Shown: piece by piece, positions 7,517 to 14,621 of the stretch
How positions within the stretch are numbered: the first letter of the stretch is position 1
Layout of the letters: every line of letters begins with the position of its first letter
IMG/VR virus record: IMGVR_UViG_3300027832_001600
Location: 1 to 24,543 of that record
Source of the DNA: a virus
DNA: 24,543 nt
Strand: one strand, 5' to 3'
Notes under the pieces: model-generated
What the model saw: the letters and a program-made list of their open reading frames with translations, nothing else
Told to the model about the DNA's origin: nothing
Database searches by the model: none
Program-made: the position numbers and the translations under genes

Positions 7517-9556
7517 TTACCTGTTCAGTCTGCTGCCCGCATGCGAGAAGCGTTTTCGAAGTGCGCCATCACCCGAGCCTCGGGAGTAAGTGCGCTCTGA
7601 TGATGGCGGCTGATCACCCTGGGTGGAACTGTCAGAGGTGCCAGAAGAAGGATCTGCCTGCTCTGAGCGCGCAATACCCTCGGGGATGCGTTGAACGTTG
7701 AGCGTGTAACCGATGGCCGCACACATGGCCTCACAATCTAAAAAATGGTTATGCCGCGACCGTTTCACCCATTTGGGCCGGCCTTCCACAACCATGCGCG
7801 CCTCCGAGGTCAGCTGCTTGCAGTAATCCTCAGTCACCTCGCTGTGGACAAAGAATGCGCCTGGCACATCCATCGGCGTGCGAATGCGCGAGACCACCAG
7901 TGATTTGAAAAAATCGGTCGATAGCAAAACCAGATTGACCGAGTAAAGCGCGCGCTTACCGTCAGGCTTGGCCTCGATCTTTGAGACCCGGTAGGGTGGC
8001 GTCATCACATCGCGGCCCTTGGTGGGCCAACACAGCCAGTGGTATCTGCGGCAGAACTCATAGACCTTATGCTCGTTGCCAAGCTCGGGCTTGTCCGGGC
8101 GAAACCCACTGTCGATAAACACCTTTTCGATCTGCATGCCCGCCACTGGCTGCAGCATTAGCACTGCCAGCTGCGACCAGACCTCATCGCTGTCGGTCGG
8201 CCCGTAAAGCTGGCCTGCATCGATCAGCCATGATGTGCCACGCGCACCAAAGGCGCGCATAACAAACACCAGCGAGAACTTTTGCACATCAACGCCCATC
8301 ACCAGCCGCAGACCGCCTATGGGCACTTCGCCCGCCTTGTACGGCAAGCGGCGCTCCATGATCTCCTGCCATTCGGGCACGTCGCCCGAGGCAATCATCG
8401 AATAGCACTCGCCAAAGCTGGCGTTCATGGCCGTCTGCATCCGGTCGTGATCGCCAGATTGCAGCGCGGTCAGATAGGTCTCCGCCCGCTGACCCCATGA
8501 CACGAACGGCGAGCACAGCCCCGAGGTCCACATCGACAGGGTGGAGCTTTCCTCAGGCGCACCGCTGACAACAGGACTGTCGTTGACCAGTGCCACGCCC
8601 TGGCCCGGTGCCACCATATGGCCGCGCTGGTTCATCCAGCGCTTGTCGTCTTCGGTGTGAATACCGCCACAGCGCGGACAGCTCAGATAGGCGTCACGCT
8701 TTGCCTGCGAGGGTGTGGCACGATCAGGCCAATGCAGCTGTTTGAACCTCGGGATGAAATACTCGTCACAATGCTTGCAAGGCCACGCCCAGTGGTGCCG
8801 TGTGCCTTCCTGAAACAGCTTCCAGATCGGGCTTTCCAAATCCTCAGGCGCAGACCGCGCCCAGAACTCAAGCCCGGTGTCCTCATCCACAGCAATCTCC
8901 ACAAGGCCCCTCGCTGGTGTGCTGGTGATCGCGGTGACAAAATCGGCATATGTCTCGCCCCGGGCCTCAACCAGACCCAGCACATCGCCCTGCCCTCTCA
9001 CATTGGCCATCATTTCGTCGAACTCGTCGATCAGCGCCAGAGCGGCCGGGTCGGATTTCAGCGCCGAGGATGATCCTGCATGGGCAAGACGAATGCGCAC
9101 CCCGGCAACATGCTTGAGGGTTTTCTTCATACGCCGGCCGCGGACGACCTTGTTCTTCAGGCTCTCGGCCTCATCCAAAAGCCCCATCAGGCGCGGCTCG
9201 AACTGATCGGTCAAAAACTCACGGGTCGGGCCCACATAGATGATCGGCGCTGGCCGCTGGTCCAGCCGCGCGCCAATGATGTCGAGCATGCTGTCTGTCT
9301 TGCCCGACTGCGCCGAGGTCACGGCCACGATGCGGCGGTATCCACCCTGGTGCACCGCCGCCGACCACGGGACCATGTAAGGTGTCAGCCAGGGATCGCG
9401 CGAACCAGGGATGCCGGCCGTCTCAGGATAAACACGGTTTGCGGCCGCCCACTCTGCGGGGTCACGCTTCTGGCTCGGCCGCAATAGCGCCTTCACCAGC
9501 CGCGAGAGCCTGCTCTGCTTGAGTGGTCCGCCGAGAAAGTCGTTCGAGTGCGCCAT
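7517..9556 (-). CDS. Terminase large subunit, lambda gpA family
   Basis: A 679-residue DNA-packaging motor and cos endonuclease (lambda gpA is 641 aa). The Walker A-like motif TSAQSGKT is at residues 80-87, Walker B ALALIDEFDE near 172-181, and coupling motif ITSTP at 210-214. A probable zinc site has Cys260, Cys263, Cys293 and Cys296 (CKHC...CPRC). The nuclease domain follows, with MGVDVQKFSLVFV and DCEAMCAAIGY near the C-terminus. ATG 9556 is supported by AGGAAATAG just upstream, which makes it overlap the small subunit gene by 95 bp in another frame. The C-terminal part after about residue 625 is Ser/Arg-rich and probably the portal-docking tail. Confidence 0.93.
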   Translation of the reverse strand: MAHSNDFLGGPLKQSRLSRLVKALLRPSQKRDPAEWAAANRVYPETAGIPGSRDPWLTPYMVPWSAAVHQGGYRRIVAVTSAQSGKTDSMLDIIGARLDQRPAPIIYVGPTREFLTDQFEPRLMGLLDEAESLKNKVVRGRRMKKTLKHVAGVRIRLAHAGSSSALKSDPAALALIDEFDEMMANVRGQGDVLGLVEARGETYADFVTAITSTPARGLVEIAVDEDTGLEFWARSAPEDLESPIWKLFQEGTRHHWAWPCKHCDEYFIPRFKQLHWPDRATPSQAKRDAYLSCPRCGGIHTEDDKRWMNQRGHMVAPGQGVALVNDSPVVSGAPEESSTLSMWTSGLCSPFVSWGQRAETYLTALQSGDHDRMQTAMNASFGECYSMIASGDVPEWQEIMERRLPYKAGEVPIGGLRLVMGVDVQKFSLVFVMRAFGARGTSWLIDAGQLYGPTDSDEVWSQLAVLMLQPVAGMQIEKVFIDSGFRPDKPELGNEHKVYEFCRRYHWLCWPTKGRDVMTPPYRVSKIEAKPDGKRALYSVNLVLLSTDFFKSLVVSRIRTPMDVPGAFFVHSEVTEDYCKQLTSEARMVVEGRPKWVKRSRHNHFLDCEAMCAAIGYTLNVQRIPEGIARSEQADPSSGTSDSSTQGDQPPSSERTYSRGSGDGALRKRFSHAGSRLNR

Positions 9557-9965
9557 CTATTTCCTGCTCAAGCCTGCGGCGCTCCTGCATGTCGCGCGTG
9601 AACCGAGCGGCAAGGCCTTGTAGCTCTGCCCGGAAAGCGGACGTCCAGTCAGCGATTTCTGCCCGTGCATCTTCGATCGGGATTAAATCCCGGCTGCGCT
9701 CCTTGATGCGGAGCTCAATCTCTCGGGTCCGGGCGTCGGTCGCGCGGCTGGCCGCAGCGACCCTGCTGCTTTTTGATTGCAGGTCCTCGTAATAATCAAC
9801 GACACCCCTGACGACCGAGACCAGCGTGTAGTTGCCATGCGCTTGCTTGGCGATAAAGCCAGCCTTCACCAGCTGGAACACCCACTGTCTGCTGCGGCCA
9901 CACAATGCAGCGATTTGGTTCACTGATAGCGTGTTCCCCTTCGGCTTTGCCTGTTCATCTATCAT
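9462..9965 (-). CDS. Terminase small subunit, Nu1-like
   Basis: A 167-residue DNA-recognition subunit of the packaging enzyme. The N-terminal winged-helix-turn-helix is seen at about residues 13-40 (LSVNQIAALCGRSRQW and VFQLVKAGFI), similar to lambda Nu1 (181 aa). It is followed by a linker and a long charged coiled coil of roughly residues 70-155 with heptad-like spacing (EARAEIADW...RRRLEQEIDGALERL). It would bind the cos site and recruit the large subunit. It is the first gene of the late operon. The ribosome site before ATG 9965 is poor. The 3' 95 bp are shared with the large subunit gene. Confidence 0.85.
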   Translation of the reverse strand: MIDEQAKPKGNTLSVNQIAALCGRSRQWVFQLVKAGFIAKQAHGNYTLVSVVRGVVDYYEDLQSKSSRVAAASRATDARTREIELRIKERSRDLIPIEDARAEIADWTSAFRAELQGLAARFTRDMQERRRLEQEIDGALERLSRRTTQAEQALAAGEGAIAAEPEA

Positions 9966-10117
9966 CCGATTAAGCCCATGTTTTTAGGTCTATTTTGGTT
10001 GATAAGCGTCAGCACAAGAGCAAACATACAGTTACCAAGCAGCGCATCCGCGACGCAATTTTCGTGCAAATCACCACGACCCTTTCGCTTTGCGACATCT
10101 ACTACGGAGACACGCCC

Positions 10118-10300
10118 ATGACCCTCGCGACCCGCTACAATGCCCAAGCCCAACGCCTGATGCCGCACCATGCTCAAAGCCTGGCAGTCGATCCCAGCAT
10201 CAATGATGCAGGCCAGATTGACGAGATCGTCTTTCGCCGCGGCGAGTACCTCGGCGGCATGGCCGCAGTTCTTCTCGCTCTGATCACTGACAGTAAATAA
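10118..10300 (+). CDS. Small unknown phage protein
   Basis: A 60-residue protein (MTLATRYNAQAQRLMPHHAQ and then SLAVDPSINDAGQIDEIVF) with no recognised domain. ATG 10118 has GGAG about 8 nt before it. The frame is open further upstream to a TTG at 9995, but without a supporting ribosome site. It is the first of four co-directional small genes transcribed away from the terminase genes. The C-terminal third (YLGGMAAVLLALITD) is hydrophobic and helical but short for a confident membrane segment. Confidence 0.6.
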   Translation: MTLATRYNAQAQRLMPHHAQSLAVDPSINDAGQIDEIVFRRGEYLGGMAAVLLALITDSK

Positions 10301-10311
10301 GGAAGCCCTCC

Positions 10312-10530
10312 ATGACTGCCACAACAACCATCCGCATCGACCACGACGCCCTGCCCGCACATTTCGACCACTCGCGCCCAAACACCGTCGCCGGGGCCAT
10401 TGAGGCCGCGCTGCGCGAAGAGGGCATTTCTGCCCAAGCGTCGGACGTGATCTCGCACCTCAAGATCGAAGTGCCAACCAGCCAGCTTGCCACCACCAGC
10501 GCGCTGCTGACGGCCCTGCAACTGATTTGA
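10312..10530 (+). CDS. Small unknown phage protein
   Basis: A 72-residue protein (MTATTTIRIDHDALPAHFD, then NTVAGAIEAALREEGISAQ) with no recognised domain. AAGGAAG lies about 7 nt before ATG 10312, and the gene starts 11 bp after the previous stop. Its IEAALREEGISAQASDVISHL region is probably helical. The context is a plus-strand block of small genes between terminase and the ParDE locus, so it may be an accessory gene of the phage rather than a structural one. No function can be proposed. Confidence 0.6.
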   Translation: MTATTTIRIDHDALPAHFDHSRPNTVAGAIEAALREEGISAQASDVISHLKIEVPTSQLATTSALLTALQLI

Positions 10531-10544
10531 GAAAGGACCGCACC

Positions 10545-10706
10545 ATGAGCACGCGCGCCCAAATCGCCATTCAGACCGGGCCTGAGGAATGGACCCATAT
10601 TTATTGCCACTTTGACGGTTACCCAGGCATCCCCACAGGCCTGCCGTATCTCACTGGTTGGGTGCAGCATTTCGCGGTCGTCGCCACGACGCAGGACGCA
10701 GAATGA
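10545..10706 (+). CDS. Small unknown phage protein, possibly shortened
   Basis: A 53-residue protein beginning MSTRAQIAIQTGPEEWTHIY followed by CHFDGYPG. AAGGA lies about 7 nt before ATG 10545. The start matches my memory of longer prophage proteins that share RAQIAIQ...HFDGYP, so this copy may have lost its C-terminal part. After the TGA at 10704 the same frame continues through a second TGA at 10722, and then 19 codons ending GLEHSYPAPHYAL before TGA 10782. That looks like protein sequence. This could be a degraded gene, or the downstream similarity could be chance. Confidence 0.55.
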   Translation: MSTRAQIAIQTGPEEWTHIYCHFDGYPGIPTGLPYLTGWVQHFAVVATTQDAE

Positions 10707-10900
10707 TCGACCTACGCCCTTTGAATCGTTCCCACGCGCGGGGGGCTCGAGCACTCCTATCCGGCACCGCATTATGCTCTGTGAAGGCCACCCCCACTCG
10801 GCGTCAGATCATAGTCAAGGGTCCTGTGACCAGCATTCGCATCCAGAAACAACCGCCACCGCCATTTCCAATCGCCAAGCCCCACGGAGCCCGCTGGGTC

Positions 10901-11194
10901 ATGACCATCAATCCCCAAACCGTCGTACAGCCCGAGCACACCGTGACTGCACAGCCCCAGATCAACGACCAACCGAACGACAGCACACCGACCAAGCGGC
11001 AGACCAAGCTCGCCACGCTGATTACAATGCTGCGCCGCGAGGGCGGTGCCACCATCGATGAAATGGCCGAGGCAACTGAGTGGCAAGCTCACTCAATCAG
11101 AGGGGGCCTGTCGGGCATCCTGAAGAAAAAGCTCGGCCTCGACGTCAGCTCCGAGAAAGTTGCAGGCCGCGGGCGGGTGTACCGGGCGAATTGA
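10901..11194 (+). CDS. DUF3489 family protein
   Basis: A 97-residue protein. The C-terminal domain (KLATLITMLRREGGATIDEM, AEATEWQAHSIRGGLSGILK, then KKLGLDVSSEKVAGRGRVYR) is the DUF3489 winged-helix-like domain common in alphaproteobacterial phages and chromosomes. A GGAG lies about 12 nt before ATG 10901 (MTINPQTVVQPEH), which is a somewhat long spacing. The first 40 residues are Gln/Pro/Thr-rich and probably disordered. The same frame is open back to 10658, so a longer N-terminus cannot be excluded, but that part looks like non-coding sequence. A DNA-binding role is likely from the fold, target unknown. Confidence 0.75.
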   Translation: MTINPQTVVQPEHTVTAQPQINDQPNDSTPTKRQTKLATLITMLRREGGATIDEMAEATEWQAHSIRGGLSGILKKKLGLDVSSEKVAGRGRVYRAN

Positions 11195-11215
11195 GGATCA
11201 ACTCAACAGCGTTTC

Positions 11216-11500
11216 TCAGTCACGTCCACCATAAAACAGGCGCAGGATTACGACGCGGTCAGGCTCAACGATGAACGCGATCGTCATGCGGCGCTCAAAA
11301 CCAAGGATGCGCAAGCCGGGCCTGATGTCATCACGAGAAAGGCCCCGTTTAGATGCGATGCCACGCCTTTGGCAAAATGCTTCAATCCGCGTCACATATC
11401 CAAAGGCAATGTCGGGAGGTGCCGCAGCCACGATCCATTCGTATAATTCCTACAATTCAGCCTCAGCTTTTAGGCTGAATACAACCGCGCGTTCCTTCAT
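11216..11500 (-). pseudogene. ParE-family toxin gene interrupted by an in-frame TAG
   Basis: Starting at ATG 11500, which overlaps the parD stop as ATGA, the frame reads MKERAVVFSLKAEAEL, then TAG at 11452-11450, then ELYEWIVAAAPPDIAFGYV and onward to RLFYGGRD at 11216. Removing the stop gives a 94-residue ParE/RelE toxin with the family signatures RIEAFC, RDDIRPGLRILGFERR and VVILRLFYGG. The stop falls in the first helix. A CAG (Gln) to TAG change would explain it. Restart at GTG 11431 would omit the first strand and most of helix 1. As written, the toxin is probably not made in full. A sequencing error or suppression are alternatives. Confidence 0.8.
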
Positions 11501-11778
11501 TGTTCGGTGGCATACCGCTCAACATGTCGGGCGCGCAAGCGTTCTCGAACGGTCTCGGCAGGGACAACGCGATCTGGACTGGCCATAACCTCGTCATAGG
11601 TCCTAGCGACTTCATCATGCAACCAACGCTCCACGGCCGAATCGCGTTCCTGCAAGGCGCGCAAACCAGCGCGTACGACTTCGCTAGCAGAGCCATAAGC
11701 ACCTGATTGCACGAGTTGGTCTATAAACGATGCATGCTCTTGTGGCAGGCTGACAGTCCGTTTTTGAATGGCAGACAT
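11497..11778 (-). CDS. parD: ParD-family antitoxin
   Basis: A 93-residue antitoxin with an N-terminal ribbon-helix-helix DNA-binding domain (RTVSLPQEHASFIDQLVQSG, then AYGSASEVVRAGLRALQERD) and a C-terminal toxin-binding tail (VPAETVRERLRARHVERYA). ATG 11778 has AGAGGAAATCAG before it, a good ribosome site. It would bind the ParE gyrase-inhibiting toxin and repress its own promoter. The partner parE overlaps by ATGA but carries an in-frame stop, so this may be an antitoxin without an active toxin. It is 89 bp downstream of the methyltransferase gene on the same strand and has its own promoter-like palindrome. Confidence 0.9.
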   Translation of the reverse strand: MSAIQKRTVSLPQEHASFIDQLVQSGAYGSASEVVRAGLRALQERDSAVERWLHDEVARTYDEVMASPDRVVPAETVRERLRARHVERYATEQ

Positions 11779-11816
11779 CTGATTTCCTCTGGAGCGATCA
11801 ACAACACTGGTGTGAA

Positions 11817-11827
11817 GGTATCATACC
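11817..11827. promoter_or_regulatory. Palindrome GGTATCATACC at the parD promoter
   Basis: An 11-bp perfect palindrome (arms of 5 bp around one central base) lies 39 bp upstream of parD. On the minus strand it contains TATGAT, a good -10 hexamer. TAGGTT is present 17 bp further upstream but is a poor -35. A palindrome that covers the -10 is what an autoregulating ribbon-helix-helix antitoxin would be expected to bind. The overlap of operator and promoter is seen, while binding is inferred. Confidence 0.45.
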
Positions 11828-11867
11828 GCAGCTTAAAATGCCAACCTATGTCTATGCACCCCATCAC

Positions 11868-13184
11868 TCAAACAAACGCCGCAACAGGTACCTTCCGTTC
11901 CAGTTTGATGTCTTCAAAGCTCTGCCCCGTCTCCGACAATTGCGCCTCTCGAGCAGTGAACTGTTGCCATCGCTCCACCGCGACATCGACGTAAGCCGGG
12001 TTTAACTCGATCCCGTAGCAGACCCGCCCCGTCGTCTCGGCGGCGATCAGCGTGGTGCCCGACCCCATGAACGGCTCATACACAGCCTGGCCCGGGCTTG
12101 AATTGTTCAAGATCGGTCGCCGCATGCATTCGACGGGTTTCTGCGTCCCATGTAACGTCTTAGCATCCTGATCCTTGCTCGGGATTTGCCAGAGCGTCGT
12201 TTGCTTGCGATCGCCCGCCCAGTGGCCCTTGCCAGTCTTTTTGACAGCGTACCACGCCGGTTCATGCTGCCAGTGATAATCGCCCCGGCTGAGCACCAGC
12301 CGCTCCTTGGCCCAGATAATCTGCGATCGAATGTTGAAGCCAGCCGCCTCAAGACTTTCGGCCACGGTCGCTGCGTGCAACGCACCGTGCCAAACATAGG
12401 CGACATCGCCTGGAAACAGCGCCCAAGCCTCACGCCAATCGGCGCGGTCATCGTTCAGCACCTTACCGGTGCGCTTGGTTTTTGCAGCACCCGCCTGGTT
12501 GCGCCAACTGGGGTCGTACCCAACACCGTAGGGTGGATCTGTCACCATCAGCAGAGGTTTCACTGTGCCAAGGAGCCGCTCAATGTCTGTCGCAACGGTG
12601 CTGTCGCCGCAGAGCAACCGGTGGTTGCCGAGGATCCAGAGGTCGCCAGGGCGCGTCACCGGGGCTTCGGGAACTTCTGGCACATCATCTGGGTCGGTCA
12701 ACCCACCTGCCACCTCAACCAGCGCTGCGGGTAAAATGTCTTTAAGATCATCCTCGGAGAACCCAATCATCGACAGATCATCGCCAAGACCCAGGGCACG
12801 CAGCTCGTCCCACTCGATCTGCAGCGTCTCTGGATCCCACTCCGACGTCTCCGCCAGCCGGTTGTCGGCCAATGTGTAAAGCCTGCGATCCTCGTCCGAC
12901 CAGCCCCGGGCGATCATCACCGGCACCTCAGCCATGCCAAGCTGCAGGGCTGCCATCAGCCGGCCGTGGCCCGCGATTATTGTGCCGTTCTCCGCGACCA
13001 GCATTGGCATCGTGAACCCGAACCGCTCCATCGATGCAGCTATCTGATCAACCTGCTCTTGGGGGTGTGTCCGCGCATTTTTGACATAAGGTGCGAGGTC
13101 GGCAACGGGCCACATCTCGATCTTGGAAGCCGGCCAACGCGCCGCATCAAGGCGGCTTGAGGTGGGTGCGGAATGGCTGGCCAA
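11868..13184 (-). CDS. ParB-domain/DNA methyltransferase fusion (beta-class N6/N4)
   Basis: A 438-residue DNA modification enzyme if begun at TTG 13184, which has GGAG 6 nt upstream. The frame is open further upstream to 13277 but that part looks non-coding. The N-terminal ParB/sulfiredoxin-type domain spans about residues 20-140, with IIAGHGRLMAA around residue 70 and LADNRLAE. The methyltransferase domain follows: the catalytic DPPY at about residues 216-219, HGTQKPVE, and the AdoMet motif FMGSGT at about 372-377. DPPY before FxGSG is the beta-class order, used by adenine-N6 or cytosine-N4 enzymes. No restriction enzyme is near, so it is probably an orphan that protects or marks phage DNA. 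Confidence 0.9.
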   Translation of the reverse strand: MASHSAPTSSRLDAARWPASKIEMWPVADLAPYVKNARTHPQEQVDQIAASMERFGFTMPMLVAENGTIIAGHGRLMAALQLGMAEVPVMIARGWSDEDRRLYTLADNRLAETSEWDPETLQIEWDELRALGLGDDLSMIGFSEDDLKDILPAALVEVAGGLTDPDDVPEVPEAPVTRPGDLWILGNHRLLCGDSTVATDIERLLGTVKPLLMVTDPPYGVGYDPSWRNQAGAAKTKRTGKVLNDDRADWREAWALFPGDVAYVWHGALHAATVAESLEAAGFNIRSQIIWAKERLVLSRGDYHWQHEPAWYAVKKTGKGHWAGDRKQTTLWQIPSKDQDAKTLHGTQKPVECMRRPILNNSSPGQAVYEPFMGSGTTLIAAETTGRVCYGIELNPAYVDVAVERWQQFTAREAQLSETGQSFEDIKLERKVPVAAFV

Positions 13185-13327
13185 TGTAAACTCCAATGGA
13201 TTTTTGAAAGCAGAAAAAACGCGCGAATATCGGGCCAAGGCGCGCCGCATACATCTCATAGCCCGAAGGGGACCCAAGGGGTGGGGGTCACGAGACTCTG
13301 GCAGGGGTACTGGAGTCCCGACAGCAT

Positions 13328-13342
13328 ACCCCAGGCTGGGGT
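13328..13342. repeat. Perfect 15-bp palindrome ACCCCAG-G-CTGGGGT
   Basis: Arms of 7 bp match perfectly around a single central G, and a hexamer GGGGTA sits upstream at about 13304-13309 facing TACCCC at 13327-13332. The palindrome is 144 bp upstream of the methyltransferase start. It could be an operator for a dimeric regulator. A hairpin of this kind lacks a loop, so a terminator is unlikely. Confidence 0.45.
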
Positions 13343-13466
13343 GGTACGATGAACTAAACCACTGCGGCCAGCAGCGCGATCAGCGCCTCTAAGCAATTTG
13401 CAAGCGCTTGTCGTCCCCACTCACGAGTTATGGCTGATTTGCCGGGGTTTCCGCAACGTTCGCAAC

Positions 13467-13561
13467 CCGCGACCTAACGATGGGATAACTTTTGCCAAGT
13501 GTACTTTGCTCAACGTTTACAGCCGATATGGGCAAAATCTCAAAGTCCGCGACCTAACGAT
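13467..13561. repeat. 15-bp direct repeat CCGCGACCTAACGAT, two copies 80 bp apart
   Basis: The same 15-mer occurs at 13467-13481 and 13547-13561. Nothing else in the surrounding non-coding DNA repeats at this length. The exact 80-bp spacing is about 7.6 helical turns. The role is unknown: it could be a protein-binding site pair, or a small recombination or duplication scar. Confidence 0.5.
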
Positions 13562-13692
13562 CATTATGTCACAATCACCACTGCAGATCAGCGTCGCTTC
13601 GATTTGCAGCGATGCTGTGCCTTGCCACATCCAGCACCAACGTCGCACACGATGATTTCAGCCGCTGCGGTCAGACGTGATGGTGTGCGTTC

Positions 13693-14130
13693 TCACTTGG
13701 CCGCGCCGTCGCTGTGGTTGTTGCTGTTCCACGACAGGATGCGCTTGATGTTTTTGCTCAGCTCAATCAGATCGTAAGCAACATCCGCGTCGATCTTTCG
13801 GTTGGTCTCAATTCGGTCGATCAACTCATCGACAACACAGCATACCCGGTGAAATGCCCATTGCGCGTCAGCCTCATCCTCGGGATCACCAAGCCAGTAT
13901 ATGTTCAACAACCCCGCTGCTTCACGGTTGGTAATTTTCATCTGCTTGAGTGCCCTCCAATCGGCTTCAAGGCGGGCGGGCACCTCACAGCCGCGCTTTG
14001 CGATGTTTGCCAGCTTCTGCAGGCGTTTGTTATCCGCAGCAAACCGTGCGCGGGCGCGCTCGTTGCGTGCAGTCGCAAAATCAGGGTCTTGGTTAAGGCG
14101 GCGCATTGTATCGCGGCGTTTACCGGTCAT
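13693..14130 (-). CDS. Unknown phage protein, last gene of the leftward early operon
   Basis: A 145-residue protein starting MTGKRRDTMRRLNQDPDFAT, highly basic in the first 60 residues (KRLQKLANIAKRG). ITNREAAGLLNIYWLG could be part of a helix-turn-helix. The C-terminal half is acidic and helical (DELIDRIETNRKIDADVAYD, LIELSKNIKRIL). The start overlaps the previous stop as ATGA. No family is recognised. The basic N-terminus suggests binding to nucleic acid, but this is a guess. The gene is followed by a 508-bp non-coding region. Confidence 0.7.
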   Translation of the reverse strand: MTGKRRDTMRRLNQDPDFATARNERARARFAADNKRLQKLANIAKRGCEVPARLEADWRALKQMKITNREAAGLLNIYWLGDPEDEADAQWAFHRVCCVVDELIDRIETNRKIDADVAYDLIELSKNIKRILSWNSNNHSDGAAK

Positions 14131-14621
14131 GGGCGAAAGCCCTCCTTGTCGAGGCGTTGCGAGATGTGCGCCAGTGCGCGGTCGCGCATCCGGTAAGCAT
14201 GGCGGCGCGTCATCGCAAAGCTGCGGCGCTTTAGGGCTGTATCAAAGTTGCCGCGGTACACCCGGCACCGCAGCCACAGGTTCAGGATTACCGCATCGCC
14301 CGGACGATCCTTTGCCAGGTAGAGACGACACCAGTCGAGAACCCAGATCATCTGATCAACACGTTCAGGCGGCATACGCAGATGGATCGCCCGCTCAGCC
14401 TCATCCACGCCATCTGCTCTCTCTGGTAGCCCCCAGCCCTCAGCAAGGTGATCCTCGAGGCTCGCGCGATAGCCTGGCATCAGCGACCGGATCGGTGCCG
14501 GGCCGGTCGGCCCCGCAGTGTAGCGCGCCCACCGCACCGCCTCGATCATCCGGTCACGAACTAGTTCTGGTGTCCACGTTCTCGGAGTGTCCTTTATCGT
14601 GCGCAGGTCAATACTTGGCAT
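14127..14621 (-). CDS. DUF6362-like protein
   Basis: A 164-residue protein. ATG 14621 (MPSIDLRTIKDTPRTW) is chosen because GAAGG lies about 8 nt upstream. An earlier ATG at 14636 or 14651 would overlap the preceding gene further. TPELVRDRMIEAVRWAR at the N-terminus, MPPERVDQMIWVLDW in the middle and a C-terminal RRHAYRMRDRALAHISQRL resemble the DUF6362 pattern of Rhodobacterales prophages, where the C-terminus looks like a sigma-type helix-turn-helix. It overlaps the upstream gene by 14 bp and the downstream one by 4 bp. A DNA-binding role is possible from the C-terminal helices. Confidence 0.6.
   Translation of the reverse strand: MPSIDLRTIKDTPRTWTPELVRDRMIEAVRWARYTAGPTGPAPIRSLMPGYRASLEDHLAEGWGLPERADGVDEAERAIHLRMPPERVDQMIWVLDWCRLYLAKDRPGDAVILNLWLRCRVYRGNFDTALKRRSFAMTRRHAYRMRDRALAHISQRLDKEGFRP

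Larger units (their letters stand above)
13185..13692. other. Long intergenic region with repeats, no convincing gene
   Basis: This 508-bp stretch lies between the methyltransferase and the leftward early operon. The open frames in it are short, have unsupported starts and show no family resemblance. It holds a G-rich part (13261-13345) with several inverted repeats, a 15-bp palindrome at 13328-13342, and a 15-bp direct repeat at 13467 and 13547. The 3' end of the early operon and the control region of the methyltransferase must both lie here, but no clear terminator hairpin with a T-run was seen. Confidence 0.6.

Noticed and set aside
9962-10381. Minus-strand frames overlapping 10118-10530
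   Set aside because: The plus-strand genes have individual ribosome sites and compact spacing; the minus frames do not.
10704-10724. Recoding of TGA as tryptophan or selenocysteine
   Set aside because: TGA serves as the ordinary stop of many genes in this window and no selenocysteine element is visible.
11191-11206. TTGAG-N6-CTCAA inverted repeat between two convergent genes as a terminator
   Set aside because: Arms are only 5 bp and AT-rich with no T-run on either strand.
13398-13655. 85-codon plus-strand open frame in the gene-free region
   Set aside because: No ribosome site, no family resemblance and it spans the two direct repeats; not enough to call a gene.
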